Positions 10,639-20,106 of a DNA stretch of 64,000 nt are shown piece after piece. The DNA comes from Macrothele yani (taxonomy: Eukaryota; Arthropoda; Arachnida; Araneae; Macrothelidae), in contig CM077034.1 in NCBI GenBank assembly GCA_039090855.1, positions 230,333,005-230,397,004 on the forward strand. Direction: 5' to 3'. Positions within the stretch are counted from its first letter, which is position 1. The number at the start of each line of letters is the position of its first letter. The notes under the pieces were generated by a model. The model saw only the letters and a program-made list of their open reading frames with translations, was not told where the DNA came from and searched no databases. Both the position numbers and the translations under genes were made by a program.

Positions 10639-10901
10639 ATGGCGCCTTAACTATCCGGATGACCCGACCGTTCAAAATCTCGCATTGGTGTGATGTTCTT
10701 TCCACACCGCGAGATAGGAAAAATAAGAGAATCCCTTCTCCAGCGCTAAGAAAAATAAATGTGTGTGACGTTGCATTCCACACAGCAGATTGACTGGGAG
10801 TTCTCAAGTGCACGTTCTACAGTGGATGGCTGCCTGCAACGATTTATGGTCACGGCTGACCCGTGGGCCATGCCCCCGGCCCTCTTTCGGGGCGGGAGAG
10901 A
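10639..10901 (+). other. Non-coding interior of the mini-LTR element
   Basis: Contains the putative primer-binding site at its start and the purine tract at its end. No open frame with any retroelement motif is present. TGTGTGACGTTGCATTCCACA near 10761 is a partial palindrome. Confidence 0.65.
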
Positions 10902-11064
10902 TGTGACGTACCTGCCAGCAGGACGCACACGACATAAAGGCGGATAGGAATCAGAATGAACGTCTGCTTAGCTCAGTTGGTAGAGCGACGTGTTCCGGAA
11001 TAAGCGGACTCTGGTTCGAATCCCGGCGTAGACCAAAAATGACGGAGGAATTTACTTCGTTATA
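10902..11064 (+). repeat. Right LTR of the mini-LTR element
   Basis: Same 163-bp length as the left LTR with seven substitutions and no indels by eye. It follows the purine-rich tract and is followed by the GACC target duplication. Confidence 0.8.
10962..11033 (+). other. tRNA-like sequence inside right LTR
   Basis: A-box TAGCTCAGTTGG at 10969-10980 and a perfect B-box GGTTCGAATCC at 11013-11023. Compared with the left copy it has a better B-box but an acceptor-stem change (GTCTGCT). Confidence 0.7.
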
Positions 11065-12726
11065 GACCTCCTCTACAGAAGTGAAGTGCTTATCATTCAG
11101 GTTATGTTGCAGGGAGCGAAAGAGGTGATAATCCGACGGGGCGAAATCTGGAGAATACGCCGCGTGGGACAAAATCTCCCATCCCACGTCGATGATCGTG
11201 TTTAAAGTCGTTTTCGCGGTGTGAGGACACGCGTTATCCTGAAGCAACAGGACCGACCTTCTGCCCTTGCCGGTGTATGGCCTTTTTCGCCTCCATTGCG
11301 TCACTCACACGAATGAGTTGCTGACTACAACGCTCAGCATTGACCAGGTTTGAGCAACTCATAGTGTACGACACCGCGCTGATCCCACCATATGCACAGC
11401 AACAACTTCCTCTCATGGATATTCGGTTTGGCGGTTCTAGTGGTAGGCTGAACTGGATAAACCCACAATTTGTGCCGCTTAGGATTATCGTAGAGGATCC
11501 ACCTCTCATCACATGCCAAAATCTTGTGGAGGAAATCCTTCTCCTTGAATCTGGAGAGCAAGGACGCAGCAACATCGTAGCTGTGAGTTGGTGGGGCACC
11601 CAGCGGCCCTCCTTTTGAATCTGTCCAAGCTTGTGCAGGCGCTTTGCAAATGCTTGCCGTGTTCCTGGGCGAGCTCTGACTGTGTGCGACATGGAACCGC
11701 GTCCAATAGTTGTTCCAGTTTCTCATCGTCAACTTTCTGTGGCTGTCCCGGACGTTCTGCATCACGGAGATCGAAATTTCCCTGCTTAAACAGCTGGAAC
11801 CAGTTCTTACACGTACTGTAGGACACTGTAGCCTCACCCAAAGCAGCACAGATCATTTTCTGGGCGCTTTTGTTGAGCTGAAACGCGAACGGGAGGCAGT
11901 GCCTCAAATGTTGCTTCTCGAACAACATTGCTGAACTTTCGTCCCTTCTGTCACTACAGCTGTGAGCGGTTACCTGGAAAGCTGTTGGATGGCGCTGCAA
12001 TCAGACATTATCGCACAGAACTATTTGCATTTGGAGACGCTCTATGATCGCTTGCGGTTAGGGGCCGAGAATTAAGTTGTACACCTTATAATAGTCTTGG
12101 AGAAAATGTGTACAAAAGAATTTACATTGCAGATACACCGAAGAGCAATTGAATTAGAGACAGCTGGCGTTATGCAAATGTGGCGCTGTGGGCGGCCATG
12201 TAAACGGAAACGACATGACGTATGCAGCGATCCGACAATATAAGGAGTGATGCGACGGAAATCAGTAAGAGTTGGGCGCAGTATGGGTAAGACGAAGGAT
12301 CTAAGCGCATTTGATCGTGGGCAAATATTACGGGGCCCGACGAATGGGTCACTCCATCTCGGAAGTCGTGCAGGCACTGTGAATAGACGGTCCACAGTGC
12401 AAAAAATCACTCGGCAATTTAACGCTGTTGCACAAAAACGTGTAAGCAGCCACACCATCCGGAACCATCTGCTCGCTATGGGGTACAAAAGCCATCGTCC
12501 CACGAGGGTACCGCTGCTGACCGCACATCACAGGGTGCAAAAATTAGCATGGGCGCTGGAACATCGCTACTGGACATGTGGAAACATGTTGCCTGGACTG
12601 ATGAGTCGAGATTCACGTTGGTGCATGCGGATGGCAGGATACGAGTACGGCGCAAACCACATGAAGCGATGGATCTTTCTCTTGCCAGCAGGTTACTCTT
12701 CAAGCTTGGGAGGGGGGGGGTATTCT

Positions 12727-12960
12727 TTTTTTTTTTTTTTTTTTTTTTGATTGGAGGTTTAACGACCACCGTGAGCAACTCAATGGGTTATAAGCAGTCG
12801 CCCGTCCCTAATTTAGGGTCACTGGTTCCAGGGAAGGGAGAGAACCAGTGCCGTAAGACAAACACAACACCCATGCCTCACCGGGATTCGAACCCGGACC
12901 CCATACGGACGAATGATCAGAGGTCAGCGCCTTAGACCACTGCGCCACCGGGGGCGGCGG
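12727..12960 (-). mobile_element. tRNA-derived SINE, single body, minus orientation
   Basis: A T-run, one 131-bp-type body and the tRNA-like head in reverse (GGATTCGAACCC near 12881-12892; CACTGCGCCACC). Target duplication GGGGTATTCT at 12717-12726 and 12961-12970. Confidence 0.92.
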
Positions 12961-13250
12961 GGGGTATTCTAGTCTGGGGACTGTTTACGTGGACTGAAAT
13001 TGGACCCCTTGCTACGTGCGACATCGTCCCTCACAGGGCAACGTTACCGGGATATCCTGGACGACCCTTTGCTCCCGTTTGTGCGTCTTCAACATCCCAC
13101 TGGGGACCTCATCCTGCAACAAGACAACGCAGCTCCCGAATTGTATCCGAATGGTTGGATGAACACTCCACCGACGTGACCTCGCTTCCTTGGCCACCTG
13201 ACCTCAATCCCATCGAGCACATCTGGGATGCCATCGAGAGAGATGGTCGA

Positions 13251-13479
13251 GCCGCTCCGGTGGCGCAGTGGTCTAAGGCGCTGGCCTTTGATCATTCGTC
13301 TGTAAGGGGTCCGGGTTCGAATCCCGGTGAGGCATGGATGTTGTGTTTGTCTTACGGCACTGGCTCTCTCCCTTCCCTGGAACCAGTGACCCTAAATTAG
13401 GGACGGGCGACTGATTATAGCCCATTGAGTTGCTCACGGTGGTCGTTAAACCTCCAATCAAAAAAAAAAAAAAAAAAAA
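13251..13479 (+). mobile_element. tRNA-derived SINE, single body, full length
   Basis: Head GCCGCTCCGGTGGCGCAGTG, B-box GGTTCGAATCCC, one body and a poly(A) of about 18. An 11-12 bp duplication AGAGATGGTCGA is at 13239-13250 and again ending at 13490. This is the clearest reference copy in the window for the family's basic structure. Confidence 0.95.
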
Positions 13480-13681
13480 GAGATGGTCGAGGCTCTGACC
13501 TGCCTCAATCAAATCTTCGTGCACTGTGGGAGCTTGTTGAGGGGTCGTGGATCCGTATGGCTTCCCAACGCTTCCGGTGTCTTGTCGAGTCCATGCCGAA
13601 ACGAATCGCCACCGTCATCAGGGTAAAAGGTGGTGCTACACGTTACTAGACAGGTATCTCTAATTCAATTGCTCTTTAGTG

Positions 13682-13781
13682 TATAGAGTAGAATGTGAGT
13701 CATTGAAAGGCAGCCTTTATAACGCCACTGGAATGGATTTCATTTGATAACGCCTAATATTTCTTCTTTCCTTCATTCTAG
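13682..13781 (+). other. Putative intron 3' end with splice acceptor
   Basis: TTTCTTCTTTCCTTCATTCTAG (in two parts, 13759-13781) is a strong pyrimidine tract ending in AG, right before the open exon. The rest of the intron would lie in or beyond the Tc1 element to the left. Confidence 0.45.
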
Positions 13782-14249
13782 CTGCCGGTGGATTTTCAAG
13801 AAAAGGTGAAAAGGCATCTGACCCGACAGCAGAGCAACCGAGAGATGACGTCATCCCAAACAGCAGACGTGCGCACCATAAAAGTATCCAGTTCCAACGC
13901 TTCCACCAGCTGCCATGGTGTATTCCGTCAATCACCAGCAGTCGACGAAATCAATAAAGTGACTTCCCCTTCCAACTCACAATCCACGCCAGACCACGTT
14001 TCAGCCGCCATCATCGCGAAAGTGCTGGAGGAAAGAGGAAAGGAAAGAACTGCGCGGAAGCAGAACTCGGCCGAGCAGTGTGACGTCAGAGATTCCGCAA
14101 CTCAGACTAACAATGACACTATCACGGAACGACGATGCCGGTGTCATTACAGGCATTCCAGAAATCGCAGTGATTCTTCGTCCAGCACTGACTCTGGAAA
14201 TCCATTGTCGAAGCACGGCTCTTCCTCGAGCACAGAGACTGCCATTTAA
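13782..14249 (+). CDS. Putative terminal exon of an unknown host gene, PDZ-ligand-like C-terminus
   Basis: The frame is open from just after the acceptor at 13781 to a TAA at 14247-14249, about 155 codons, starting LPVDFQEKVKRHLTRQQ. There is no good start codon, which fits an internal start from an upstream exon outside the recognisable sequence. The peptide is hydrophilic and rich in Ser, Thr, Arg, Asn and Gln, with a basic CRCHYRHSRNR patch and Ser runs near the end, so probably disordered. The last residues, STETAI, fit a class I PDZ ligand (Thr at -2, Ile at 0). No transposon similarity is seen. The protein is not recognised; it may be the cytoplasmic tail of a membrane protein, but that is inference. 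A chance open frame remains possible. Confidence 0.5.
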   Translation: MPVDFQEKVKRHLTRQQSNREMTSSQTADVRTIKVSSSNASTSCHGVFRQSPAVDEINKVTSPSNSQSTPDHVSAAIIAKVLEERGKERTARKQNSAEQCDVRDSATQTNNDTITERRCRCHYRHSRNRSDSSSSTDSGNPLSKHGSSSSTETAI

Positions 14250-14810
14250 CGCCTAAGGTGAACAAATCCTCCATTGCTGTTAAAAGACGCCATCCTCTTA
14301 CACGGTTAGTAGACAGTAAGGTTTGCTCCTCCCGCCTTCCTCGCACAAAGAATATAAACGCTTCGCGTGAAGAAGCTCAACTCTCGTAGAGATAATGTAA
14401 AACAGGCGACAGCAGCGCCACCATGTAATGCGGCAACAGATACTCTGCGGGAAAGTTAACATTCAGGCGCAAAAAAGCGTAGGAGACACGGGACGGGAAG
14501 CCTATTTCACGGAAAGGAAGCTAAGCTTTGATCTGCGACTGTTTCCTTCGGTCTCATTGGGTCTACTAAAGCATTTTTTTTTTGTTGTTCTTTTCTGAGT
14601 ATCCCTCCTGTCCCTTCTTTTGGTGAAACAAATATATACATTAGCAATTAATATTATTTTAAGGAAATTTTAGCAGTTTTATTCTCACTTTAAGCACCGT
14701 AGTAATACCAGGTTGCTTGGCATGAATTTCATATTTACAATATACCTTAAATGTCAAAAATGCTGAGGCTGGTTTCCCAGTAGCAGCCATAATAATAAAA
14801 AAAAAAAAAA
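14250..14810 (+). other. Possible 3' untranslated region with poly(A) signal
   Basis: AATAAA occurs within ATAATAATAAAAAA at about 14788-14800, followed by a genomic A-run. If the exon at 13782-14249 is real, this is a plausible 3' end. The A-run could instead mark a retroposed tail. Confidence 0.3.
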
Positions 14811-15179
14811 AAAGCAAAGACAACCGCAGTTTCCCAAAGCTACAATTTTTTTCTCTACCCTTCCGAAGTTTGTAAATTAAACGCACTGCGCTGGAGAAAT
14901 TTTCTCAACATATCGGAAAAACATCCGTTCGTATCTGAGTAGGTTCGAACCTGGGCCGCTGGCGTATGCTTAAAGCTGTCTGTTTGGTATGCATTGTGTA
15001 ATCTAATGCTTCCCTCTTTCATTTTACAATATTACGAGGTATTTTTCATAAAAGTCAGTTTCATATAATTGATAAATTAATTTTTTCAACGTAACGATAG
15101 CTTTTTTCAGCAAACGTTGTTTTAATGGTTTTCCAGGATATTTGTTTCAAACGGTTTCAAATTTGTTCTTGTTATTCAT
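14811..15179. other. AT-rich spacer with a B-box-like remnant
   Basis: GGTTCGAACCTGGGCCGC near 14941-14960 resembles a tRNA B-box and T-stem, perhaps a SINE relic read from either strand. Nothing else is recognised. Confidence 0.3.
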
Positions 15180-15220
15180 CCACTCCATTCCATGAATTGT
15201 TATTCATCGGAATGGAGTGG
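15180..15220. other. Short near-perfect hairpin
   Basis: CCACTCCATTCC (15180-15191) and its complement (15209-15220) enclose ATGAAT/ATTCAT, giving an 18-bp stem with one bulged C and a TGTT loop. No neighbouring gene is seen. Confidence 0.8.
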
Positions 15221-15491
15221 GTGTATTTCATGGCTGTAATATAAACGCAGATCTAGATGAGAACAACAAAACCTTTGAACAAAACGCCAACACAAACAAG
15301 CGTTTATATTCTTTGAACACAAACACGCATGCTCAGTCTAACTCAGTCTGCTCGACATCCTGCGGCATCAGCCTGTAATGTTGGCTTCTGTGTAGTAATT
15401 CTTTGCCGCATAATATAGTGGCGCTAGTTACGTCTCGCTGAGCCTTACCTTCTTATCAGTTAGATATTCTTTGCCTCGCAGGCGAATAATC
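15221..15491. other. Unassigned spacer
   Basis: No gene or repeat recognised. Contains ATATAGTGGCGCTAGTTACG near 15413, similar in flavour to other GGCGC-containing dispersed fragments of the window. Confidence 0.35.
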
Positions 15492-15514
15492 GTGACGTCA
15501 CTCAGTGACGTCAC
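15492..15514. promoter_or_regulatory. Pair of CRE-like palindromes
   Basis: GTGACGTCAC occurs twice (15492-15501 and 15505-15514), three bases apart. Each holds the full CREB/ATF consensus TGACGTCA. A TATATAA-like motif is at about 15570. No transcript start or gene can be tied to it. Confidence 0.45.
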
Positions 15515-15747
15515 CGTCCTAACATGTGAATCGTAGAACCGAACGGTGGAATATGTCTTGTCAACAATTTATATAACGCAGAACAAAAGTTTCAAAAATA
15601 CTTCCCGCACATTTTTGTTAGGTGAAGGGGTTATACTTTTAAATGTTAATTTAGTTACAAGGGGAATTTCGATGTTTTTATAAAAATTTAGAAGGGAAAA
15701 TGTACAGGACATATTATTGTCGTATAACAAAAAAAAATGCTGGCTGT
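15515..15747. other. Unassigned AT-rich spacer
   Basis: Nothing recognised apart from the TATATAA-like motif near 15570. Confidence 0.3.
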
Positions 15748-15829
15748 ATTACCGAATCAGAACACTTTCAAGTAGTTCCCGATTTGCCGTGTATCGTTCC
15801 GCTTCGTTTACATACAATCTGATCATACC
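15748..15829 (+). repeat. Short dispersed repeat, inverted partner at 25971-26052
   Basis: About 82 bp match the reverse complement of 25971-26052, including ATTACCGAATCAGAA and GTGTATCGTTCCGCTT. The partner lies just outside mariner copy 2. Confidence 0.8.
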
Positions 15830-16136
15830 AGGGAGGATAGAAATAAGGGGAGGGAGCATAACGAGCAATCTCTACGTAACGCTCTGAAGCCGAAGCTACC
15901 GAGCGGCAGGCATCTTACATTACCCGTCTGTGACTGCGTTCCCATGGAATTAGATACCAACAACATCAGCATGGAAAGCACTTTTAAAGCCATCTTGCGA
16001 TAAAAAAAAAAAGTAACTTACATTTATGGATATAATCTATGATATCACCACTATTTTCTTTTCTTTCAAAGCAATGCGAGGTCACCTTTTACCGCTTCGC
16101 ACGACAAAAAATCCGACTTGTCACACGAAAGGTTCA
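15830..16136. other. Unassigned spacer
   Basis: No gene, RNA or repeat recognised. Confidence 0.35.
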
Positions 16137-17279
16137 TTTTTTTTTTTTTTTTGATTGGAGGTTTAACGAGCACCGTGAGCAACTCAATGGGCTATACGCA
16201 GTCGCCCGTCCCTAATTTAGGGTCACTGGTTCCAGGGAAGGGACAGAGCCAGTGCCGTAAGACAAACACAACACCCATTGATTGATTGGAGGTTTAACGA
16301 CCACCGTGAGCAACTCAATGGGCTATAAGCAGTCGCCCGTCCCTAATTTAGGGTCACTGGTTCCAGGGAAGGGACAGAGCCAGTGCCGTAAGACAAACAC
16401 AACATCCATTGATTGATTGGAGGTTTAACGACCACCGTGAGCAACTCAATGGGCTATACGCAGTCGCCCGTCCCTAATTTAGGGTCACTGGTTCCAGGGA
16501 AGGGAGAGAGCCAGTGCCGTAAGACAAACACAACATCCATTGATTGATTGGAGGTTTAACGACCACCGTGAGCAACTCAATGGGCTATAAGCAGTCGCCC
16601 GTCCCTAATTTAGGGTCACTGGTTCCAGGGAAGGGACAGAGCCAGTGCCGTAAGACAAACACAACATCCATTGATTGATTGGAGGTTTAACGACCACCGT
16701 GAGCAACTCAATGGGCTATACGCAGTCGCCCGTCCCTAATTTAGGGTCACTGGTTCCAGGGAAGGGACAGAGCCAGTGCCGTAAGACAAACACAACATCC
16801 ATTGATTGATTGGAGGTTTAACGACCACCGTGAGCAACTCAATGGGCTATAAGCAGATCGCCCGTCCCTAATTTAGGGTCACTGGTTCCAGGGAAGGGAC
16901 AGAGCCAGTGCCGTAAGACAAACACAACATCCATTGATTGATTGGAGGTTTAACGACCACCGTGAGCAACTCAATGGGCTATAAGCAGTCGCCCGTCCCT
17001 AATTTAGGGTCACTGGTTCCAGGGAAGGGAGAGAGCCAGTGCCGTAAGACAAACACAACATCCATTGATTGATTGGAGGTTTAACGACCACCGTGAGCAA
17101 CTCAATGGGCTATAAGCAGTCGCCTGTCCCTAATTTAGGGTCACTGGTTCCAGGGAAGGGAGAGAGCCAGTGCCGTAAGACAAACACAACATCCATGCCT
17201 GACCGGGATTCGAACCCGGACCCCTTACGGACGAATGATCAGAGGCCAACGCCTTAGACCACTGCGCCACCGGAGCGGC
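16137..17279 (-). mobile_element. tRNA-derived SINE with eight tandem bodies, minus orientation
   Basis: T-run (16137-16152), then body units starting at 16153, 16284, 16415, 16546, 16677, 16808, 16940 and 17071, then one reversed tRNA-like head (about 17196-17279, GGATTCGAACCCGG and CACTGCGCCACC). Units 1-6 alternate TATACGCAG and TATAAGCAG variants. A clear target duplication was not found. Confidence 0.92.
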
Positions 17280-17410
17280 CTACAACGTTTTAACAGAAGG
17301 GTACACGAAATATGCAAAATTGAAAAGCGTTTGTAGTGCACAATAAAATTCGATTAGCATTGATAGATTACTATATACCCATCCTCCTTGCTATTATACC
17401 AATCTTTATA

Positions 17411-18740
17411 CAGGGTGACCCATTTAAACCAGTACCATGTGATTTACTTATTACTTTTTTATACATAACAACAAAATCATACAGTAAGTTGTGAATTATA
17501 CATGTGGATCATTTTATCAAAGCAAATGTTGGAATTGTCCTCCATATTCTTGTAAACACAGTTGAACACGCCGCACCATATTCAGTGATGTCTCATGTAG
17601 AGTACGAGCAGTAACATTGCCAATTTCAGTCGTGATTGTTTCACGCAATGCATCCAATGTTTTTGTAAACTATCCTTTAAGTAGCCCCATAAAAAAGAAG
17701 TCAGAGGAAGTTAAGTCGGGAGATCGGGGAGGCCATATGTTTTTTTTTTTAAATTAATCTGTCATCAAAGAAGCTGGTTATGAGTTCCATTGAGACTTTC
17801 GATGTGTGACACGTAGCGCCATCCTGCTGAAAGTAGCCCTCTGTAAATTCAAGTTGTTCCACAAATTCATTGAATATGCGGCAATAAACGTTAGTGTTGA
17901 CAGTCTCAGAGAAACAAATGGGGCCAATAATTTTCGTAGACGAAACCGCACACCATACACCAACCTTTTGTGAATGCATCGGTGTTTCACACATAACGTG
18001 TGGGTTTTCGGCAGCCCAGTATCTGCTGTTTTGCGAATTGACGTAGCCTGACAGATGAAACCAGGCTTCATCCGTAAACCATGTGATGGAGAGAATATCA
18101 GATCGCAAATAAAGAAAATTTTGAAACCATTTGCAGTAACTTACTCCCTTTCCCTTGTCCGGTTCCTGCAGCTGATGGATTACGTGCACTTTAAATGGTC
18201 GAATATTCGCTTTTTTGATGCCCTTTGACAAGTTCCGTATGAAGATCCTGTCTGTTGGCTTAATCTGCGCAACGATTTCGTCGGAGATTGAAGTAAACTT
18301 TGCCGAACATCGTCCACACGCGTTTGGGGCATCGGAGGGTGATGTCTACCGCTACCGCTGAGGAGAGAACCGGCTTGCTCCAGTTTTTTTGGCCATCGAC
18401 AGAATTGTTGCCTAGCTTGGCACTTTTCGAACTCCACACTCTCTTCGAAATGCTCCTTGCGTTTTGATGACAGAATTGGTAACCCAATACGATTTCACTG
18501 AAGAAGCACGCTCTGGAACATAGTACTGCATGTTTCCGAATGCACGCAAGTGAATGACAACGCAACAACAAACAAATCACGAACTGAGTTACAGTTACGG
18601 TTAACAATCTTCTTCACGGTGGCGGTTTTCATTCTCCAGGAGTTGCTGCTTCTATTGAAAAAGAGAAGAAGTTCCTTGCGCGCGATCCCGTGCAAAAATG
18701 TAAGGTTTTTTCAGGGTACTGGTTTAAATGGATCACCCTG
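17411..18740 (-). mobile_element. Tc1/mariner-superfamily element with DUF4817-type transposase
   Basis: Inverted ends of 25 bp with one mismatch (CAGGGTGACCCATTTAAACC and the complement of its match on the right) lie between TA at 17409-17410 and 18741-18742. Length 1330 bp. Confidence 0.93.
17517..18531 (-). pseudogene. DUF4817/DDE transposase, frameshifted
   Basis: From 18531 the reading gives a DUF4817-like helix-turn-helix (YVPERASSVKSYWVTNS), a second DNA-binding block (KSLRRLSQQTGSSYGTCQRASKK), then the catalytic core: ITWFTDEAWFHLSGYVNSQN, VGVWCAVSSTKIIGPICF and YFQQDGATCHTS, and further on a PRSPDLTSSDFF-like third block and a C-terminus ending QFQHLL at 17517. The family assignment rests on motif recall. 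Breaks lie near 18425, 18240 and 17755 (a T-run with a stop). Confidence 0.85.
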
Positions 18741-18742
18741 TA

Positions 18743-18967
18743 GTTCCGCAACTTGACACGATGCAGGTAGGTTGTTAATTCTGTGACCTATAACAAAATT
18801 TGCACCGAGTTCATTTTTTCTTAAACTGCAATTCTCACTTCGTAAATGAATAACACATCACACAAACCACATCGATTTCATGTTTCTTATGTTTTACATT
18901 AAACTTAACATAGAATGTAAAATGGGCAAGACTTACCTGTTAAACGTAAGTAGTTCACGATCAATTA
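18743..18967. other. Unassigned spacer
   Basis: AT-rich, no feature recognised. Confidence 0.4.
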
Positions 18968-18980
18968 TACGCGTTTCTTT

Positions 18981-19994
18981 TTTTTTTTTTTTTTTTTTTT
19001 TGATTGGAGGTTTAACGACCACCGTGAACAACTCAATGGACTATAAGCAGTCGCCCGTCCTTAATTTAGGGTCACTGGTTCCAGGGAAGGGAGAGAACCA
19101 GTACCGTAAGACAAACACAACATCCATTGATTGATTGGAGGTTTAACGACCACCGTGAGCAACTCAATGGGCTATAAGCAGTCGCCCGTCCTTAATTTAG
19201 GGTCACTGGTTCCAGGGAAGGAGAGAGCCAGTGCCGTAAGACAAACACAACATCCATTGATTGATTGGAGGTTTAACGACCACCGTGAGCAACTCAATGG
19301 GCTATAAGCAGTCGCCCGTCCCTAATTTAGGGTCACTGGTTCCAGGGAAGGGAGAGAGCCAGTGCCGTAAGACAAACACAACATCCATTGATTGATTGGA
19401 GGTTTAACGACCACCGTGAGCAACTCAATGGGCTATAAGCAGTAGCCCGTCCTTATTTTAGGGTCACTGGTTCCAGGGAAGGGAGAGAGCCAGTGCCGTA
19501 AGACAAACACAACATCCATTGATTGATTGGAGGTTTAACGACCACCGTGAGCAACTCAATGGGCTATAAGCAGTCGCCCGTCCCTAATTTAGGGTCACTG
19601 GTTCCAGGGAAGGGAGAGAGCCAGTGCCGTAAGACAAACACAACATCCATTGATTGATTGGAGGTTTAACGACCACCGTGAGCAACTCAATGGGCTATAA
19701 GCAGTAGCCCGTCCTTATTTTAGGGTCACTGGTTCCAGGGAAGGGAGAGAGCCAGTGCCGTAAGACAAACACAACATCCATTGATTGATTGGAGGTTTAA
19801 CGACCACCGTGAGCAACTCAATGGGCTATAAGCAGTCGCCCGTCCCTAATTTAGGGTCACTGGTTCCAGGGAAGGGAGAGAACCAGTACCGTAAGACACA
19901 CACAACATCCATGCCTCACCGGGATTCGAACCCGGACCCCTTACAGACGAATGATCAGAGGCCATCGCTTAGACCACTGCGCCAACGGGGCGGC
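18981..19994 (-). mobile_element. tRNA-derived SINE with seven tandem bodies, minus orientation
   Basis: T-run, body units at about 19002, 19133, 19263, 19394, 19525, 19656 and 19787, then a reversed tRNA-like head (19913-19994). The complete composite is bracketed by a perfect 13-bp duplication TACGCGTTTCTTT at 18968-18980 and 19995-20007. Confidence 0.95.
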
Positions 19995-20106
19995 TACGCG
20001 TTTCTTTCCAAAATTTTATTATAATACACGACTTAATGACTATTTTTATTTGTAAATTCATTTTATGAGGGAAATAAAAACCGATGAGTCATTACATTAT
20101 GACCAC

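Larger units (their letters stand above)
10476..11064 (+). mobile_element. TRIM-like mini-LTR retroelement (589 bp) with tRNA-like LTRs
   Basis: Two direct repeats of 163 bp each (10476-10638 and 10902-11064) differ at seven positions and begin TGTGACGTACC. They are flanked by GACC (or GACCT) at 10472-10475 and 11065-11068, a 4-5 bp duplication typical of LTR integration. One base after the first LTR comes TGGCGCC (10640-10646), placed and shaped like a primer-binding site. The second LTR is preceded by a purine-rich GGGGCGGGAGAGA. The 263-bp interior is non-coding. The target is a mariner whose reading frame rejoins across the insertion. It must depend on another element for its enzymes. Confidence 0.82.
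10350..11928 (-). pseudogene. mariner transposase, interrupted and frameshifted
   Basis: From 11928 the minus strand gives an N-terminal domain ([29 protein letters not shown], then [11 protein letters not shown]), the first catalytic region [37 protein letters not shown], the second catalytic block LLLQDNACPHTA and PYSPDFAPSDYHLFRSLQH. The frame then runs into the insertion at 11064; the C-terminus LPDRWLKCVQHDGDYF resumes on the other side (10350-10475). Other frameshifts, for example near 11330 and 11800, show that it was already decaying or has decayed since. The blocks resemble the Mos1-like branch of mariner, but the subgroup is not certain. Confidence 0.88.
10280..12085 (-). mobile_element. 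mariner element split by a mini-LTR insertion
   Basis: Imperfect inverted ends share AACTTAATTC and CGGCC with GGTGT at both tips; TA precedes the left tip at 10278-10279. Removing the 589-bp insertion at 10476-11064 and one target duplication leaves about 1.2 kb, normal for mariner. The transposase is on the minus strand. Confidence 0.8.
12283..13649 (+). pseudogene. Tc1-like transposase disrupted by SINEs
   Basis: The start MGKTKDLSAFDRGQI is the usual N-terminus of this Tc1 branch. A block that normally links the two DNA-binding subdomains is missing near residue 25. Then come VQKITRQFNAV, MGYKSHRPTRVPLLTAHHR, a first catalytic region read in another frame (WTDESRFTLVHADGRIRVRRKP, 12596-12661), the block with LQQDNAAP-like residues near 13117-13137, PDLNPIEHIWDAIERD and the C-terminus FRCLVESMPKRIATVI...GGATRY with a stop at 13647-13649. 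The two SINEs split it at 12727 and 13251. Confidence 0.9.
12136..13681 (+). mobile_element. Tc1-like element carrying two SINE insertions
   Basis: Inverted ends share AGAGCAATTGAATTAGAGA, with CACCGA on the left and the complement of CACTAA on the right; TA flanks are at 12134-12135 and 13682-13683. Two SINEs lie inside (12727-12960 minus, 13251-13479 plus), each with its own target duplication. Confidence 0.93.

Noticed and set aside
14122..14346. Minus-strand gene opposite the putative exon
   Set aside because: Short, no motif, and better explained as a shadow of the plus-strand open exon.
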